A stretch of DNA of 6,553 nucleotides, taken from Fibrobacterota bacterium (GTDB lineage: Bacteria; Fibrobacterota; Chitinivibrionia; Chitinivibrionales; JANQEN01). The position numbers were made by a program, and so were the translations under genes. Shown here piece by piece: positions 5,099-6,553 of the stretch. The notes beneath the pieces are model-generated. The model searched no databases, had not been told where the DNA came from, and saw only the letters and a list, made by a program, of their open reading frames with translations. The DNA is taken from positions 1-6,553 of the forward strand of contig JAUXBV010000202.1 in assembly GCA_030619215.1 (NCBI GenBank), written 5' to 3'. How positions within the stretch are numbered: the stretch's first letter is position 1; every line of letters starts with the position of its first letter.

Positions 5099-5485
5099 CT
5101 ATCGCTTTTTTAGTTTTATATAGCTTAAAAGTTTTAAAATGATAAGAATAAAAAAAGTGACGAGTGATGCATAGCATAAAGGGAATTTTAAGAGCTTAGG
5201 ACATTCTTTCAATCCTGCCAGTTGATTATAAGAAAACCATATAGCAAGCATAAGCCCGGCAAGGGATCCGGAATAAAAGGAGAGGGGGCTTAAGGTTTTA
5301 TTTAAAATAAAGCACGATGCCAATACCAGAATGAAGGCTATAAGGACAATGTAACATGTTGGGATAATATATAAAAATTTCGGGCAGAAACCGGGCGCCA
5401 GTATATCCGACATTACCAGATAGAATGATGCAAGAACCCCACCTGCAGAAAGAATTAGAATGATTTTTTTAAGAATATTATTCAT
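5099..5485 (-). CDS. Four-helix membrane protein with duplicated CPK...PxCY motif
   Basis: This is a 128-residue integral membrane protein with four hydrophobic segments (about 7-25, 45-62, 69-87 and 103-122). It is built of two similar halves. Each begins its second helix with the same motif: C34-P-K-x-L...P42-x-C44-Y45 and C95-P-K-x-L...P102-x-C104-Y105. Positive-inside bias (K6, K7 at the N-terminus and the K-rich end) puts both Cys-pair loops on the periplasmic side. An additional Cys lies at 58. The layout suggests a disulfide or metal-binding role. It is not a typical VKOR or DsbB because no CxxC is present. The start is uncertain: an in-frame GTG at 5503 would add six residues, and neither start has a good ribosome site. 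Its reading frame begins 8-26 bases after the FecR lipoprotein stop, so translational coupling is likely. Function is unknown. Confidence 0.75.
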   Translation of the reverse strand: MNNILKKIILILSAGGVLASFYLVMSDILAPGFCPKFLYIIPTCYIVLIAFILVLASCFILNKTLSPLSFYSGSLAGLMLAIWFSYNQLAGLKECPKLLKFPLCYASLVTFFILIILKLLSYIKLKKR

Positions 5486-5511
5486 TACGCCGGTTTTATA
5501 CACGTTATTTT

Positions 5512-6429
5512 CTACTTCTTCTTCCCGCCTTTCGAGCCTTTTTTCTTTTTCGGTATAATTTTACCTTTTACTTGTTTAACTGCTTTAGCTTTTATGGGTG
5601 ATTTTTTCAAAACCTTTTTCTTCGGGACAGGTTGTAACTTGTGAGGAACTTTCTTCGGGCCTGTTGGCCTTATAGCCTTGGCTTTGAAAATTTTTCCTTT
5701 TGCGCTTTTTATTTTAATTCCTTTTGACGGTTTTGCTTCAAACTTTTTTATCTTGAATTTTTTATGAAATTTCTTGTATTGCCCCGGAGGCATCAGGGGC
5801 ATTACCTTTTTCATCTGCCCATAGTTCAGCTTTTTTGGAACCACCGGAACCTTACCTATATGTATAATAGTAAAAAATCCCGGTAATAGTATAATCGGGG
5901 CCCTTTTAATCACGTGCGGGTTTCTGACTCTCACTCTGCCCCTGAACACATTGACATGGGTAATCCGCTTATGGGGGTGGAAGAAGACAAAGAAGAAAGT
6001 ACCCTTGACGGAAGCGGTTGCCGTGGGAGTCCTTACCTGGTAATGCTGATATTGCGCCGTTAACTTTTCAACATTCGAAAGCACGGAGCCGAATACGGTG
6101 AATACCTCGGCAACGTTTTTATTTGCCGAGTCTTTGACAAGTAAAACAGTGACTTTCGAATTTCCGCCAATTTTAAAAGTGTTATTGCCGCCAAAAGTTA
6201 TTTCAACCTGGGATCCGGCAGGGGTCCTGATGCTGTCACCGAATTCAATTTTATCAGCCGGGTCAATATTCACCCATTGTGAAGTATTTGAATTGAATAT
6301 TTGTGCCTGGCCGGTAATGGAGGTTACCTTGCCTTCAAAGGGGATTTGAGGCTCTTTTTCTTGACCGCAAAAAAGGGATAACAGGGCTGTAATAAGTATT
6401 ATCAAATGAAGTTTCTTGATTTTTTGCAT
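5512..6429 (-). CDS. FecR-domain lipoprotein with lysine-rich tail
   Basis: The product has 305 residues from the ATG at 6427-6429. That start is preferred because GAAAGGTG (complement of 6438-6445) lies eight bases upstream; a longer form from 6456 would begin within the likely -10 box. Residues 1-21 form a lipoprotein-like signal (basic K3-K6, hydrophobic 7-20, then S-L-F-C21). F at -1 is unusual for a strict lipobox but occurs in looser ones. Residues 33-198 match a FecR-type domain: G-x-V-T-S-I-T-G start, G-D-S-I-R-T, then V-R-T-P-T-A-T-A-S-V-K-G-T (132-144) and L-P-G-F-F-T-I. FecR domains are periplasmic beta-rich modules, first known from an anti-sigma regulator. Residues 199-305 hold 40 lysines and only one acidic residue, an extreme polycation. 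No sigma factor or TonB receptor gene is nearby, so a regulatory role is not supported; it may bind a polyanion such as LPS, polyphosphate or nucleic acid. Confidence 0.85.
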   Translation of the reverse strand: MQKIKKLHLIILITALLSLFCGQEKEPQIPFEGKVTSITGQAQIFNSNTSQWVNIDPADKIEFGDSIRTPAGSQVEITFGGNNTFKIGGNSKVTVLLVKDSANKNVAEVFTVFGSVLSNVEKLTAQYQHYQVRTPTATASVKGTFFFVFFHPHKRITHVNVFRGRVRVRNPHVIKRAPIILLPGFFTIIHIGKVPVVPKKLNYGQMKKVMPLMPPGQYKKFHKKFKIKKFEAKPSKGIKIKSAKGKIFKAKAIRPTGPKKVPHKLQPVPKKKVLKKSPIKAKAVKQVKGKIIPKKKKGSKGGKKK

Positions 6430-6454
6430 AATAATAGCACCTTTCATGTGATAC

Positions 6455-6484
6455 ATTATAAAAATCTGTTTATTATGAAAATGA
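6455..6484 (-). promoter_or_regulatory. Likely promoter of the FecR lipoprotein operon
   Basis: On the minus strand a perfect TATAAT (complement of 6455-6460) lies about 20 bases before the ribosome site of the lipoprotein gene. Candidate -35 bases at the right distance (TTCATT/CATTTT, complement of about 6478-6485) are poor. The start of transcription would be near 6448. The sequence from 6461 to the right edge shows no gene. Confidence 0.45.
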
Positions 6485-6553
6485 ATGTTTCCAGTTTGTA
6501 ATGCAACAACAGTTTTGTAAATAAAAATTATGGTGAAAATTTCTTTATTATGA

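Noticed and set aside
5099..5485. VKOR or DsbB-type disulfide-forming enzyme
   Set aside because: No CxxC; the cysteine pairs are spaced by eight or nine residues, and the two-fold repeat does not fit these families.

Overview
The window looks like a chromosomal segment from an uncultured, anaerobic, Gram-negative bacterium. Supporting signs are two Fe-S ferredoxin-type proteins, a sigma-54 promoter, a FecR-type lipoprotein and an exported DUF3472 protein whose C-terminus resembles a type IX secretion sorting domain. The last point hints at the FCB group (Fibrobacterota or Bacteroidota relatives), but the phylum cannot be fixed from this sequence. Gene density is low, and several gaps carry simple or dispersed repeats.

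Left part (1-930). A sigma-54 promoter (149-165), preceded by a perfect tandem pair of small palindromes (40-69), drives a thioredoxin gene (203-514). Fifteen bases later comes a very short gene that a standard ORF caller misses because an in-frame TGA interrupts it (529-696). Read through that TGA, it encodes a 55-residue, two-helix membrane protein of the DUF6132 type. The TGA falls exactly where I recall the family having its conserved Cys (Cys-Pro-x-Thr-Ser-Asn-Pro). A hairpin with a GGUC loop, shaped like a bacterial SECIS element, starts at the right distance downstream. This is the main discovery: a probable selenoprotein co-transcribed with thioredoxin under sigma-54 control. A long imperfect hairpin follows at 740-802.

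Middle part (931-2898). A 75-residue ferredoxin resembling the N-terminal Fe-S part of RLI/ABCE1 faces a 280-residue, two-cluster ferredoxin with a Cys-rich C-terminal domain. The gap between them is full of short repeats. An AT-rich gap of about 650 bp holds an isolated terminator-like hairpin.

Right part (2899-6553). A secreted DUF3472 protein is followed by a gap containing a remnant or frameshifted small gene (4767-4950). At the end, on the minus strand, a FecR-domain lipoprotein with an extraordinary lysine-rich tail is followed closely by a four-helix membrane protein made of two similar halves, each with a Cys-Pro-Lys...Pro-x-Cys-Tyr motif. These two probably form an operon.

The redox theme (thioredoxin, selenoprotein, ferredoxins, Cys-pair membrane protein) recurs, but nothing shows that these genes form a single pathway.
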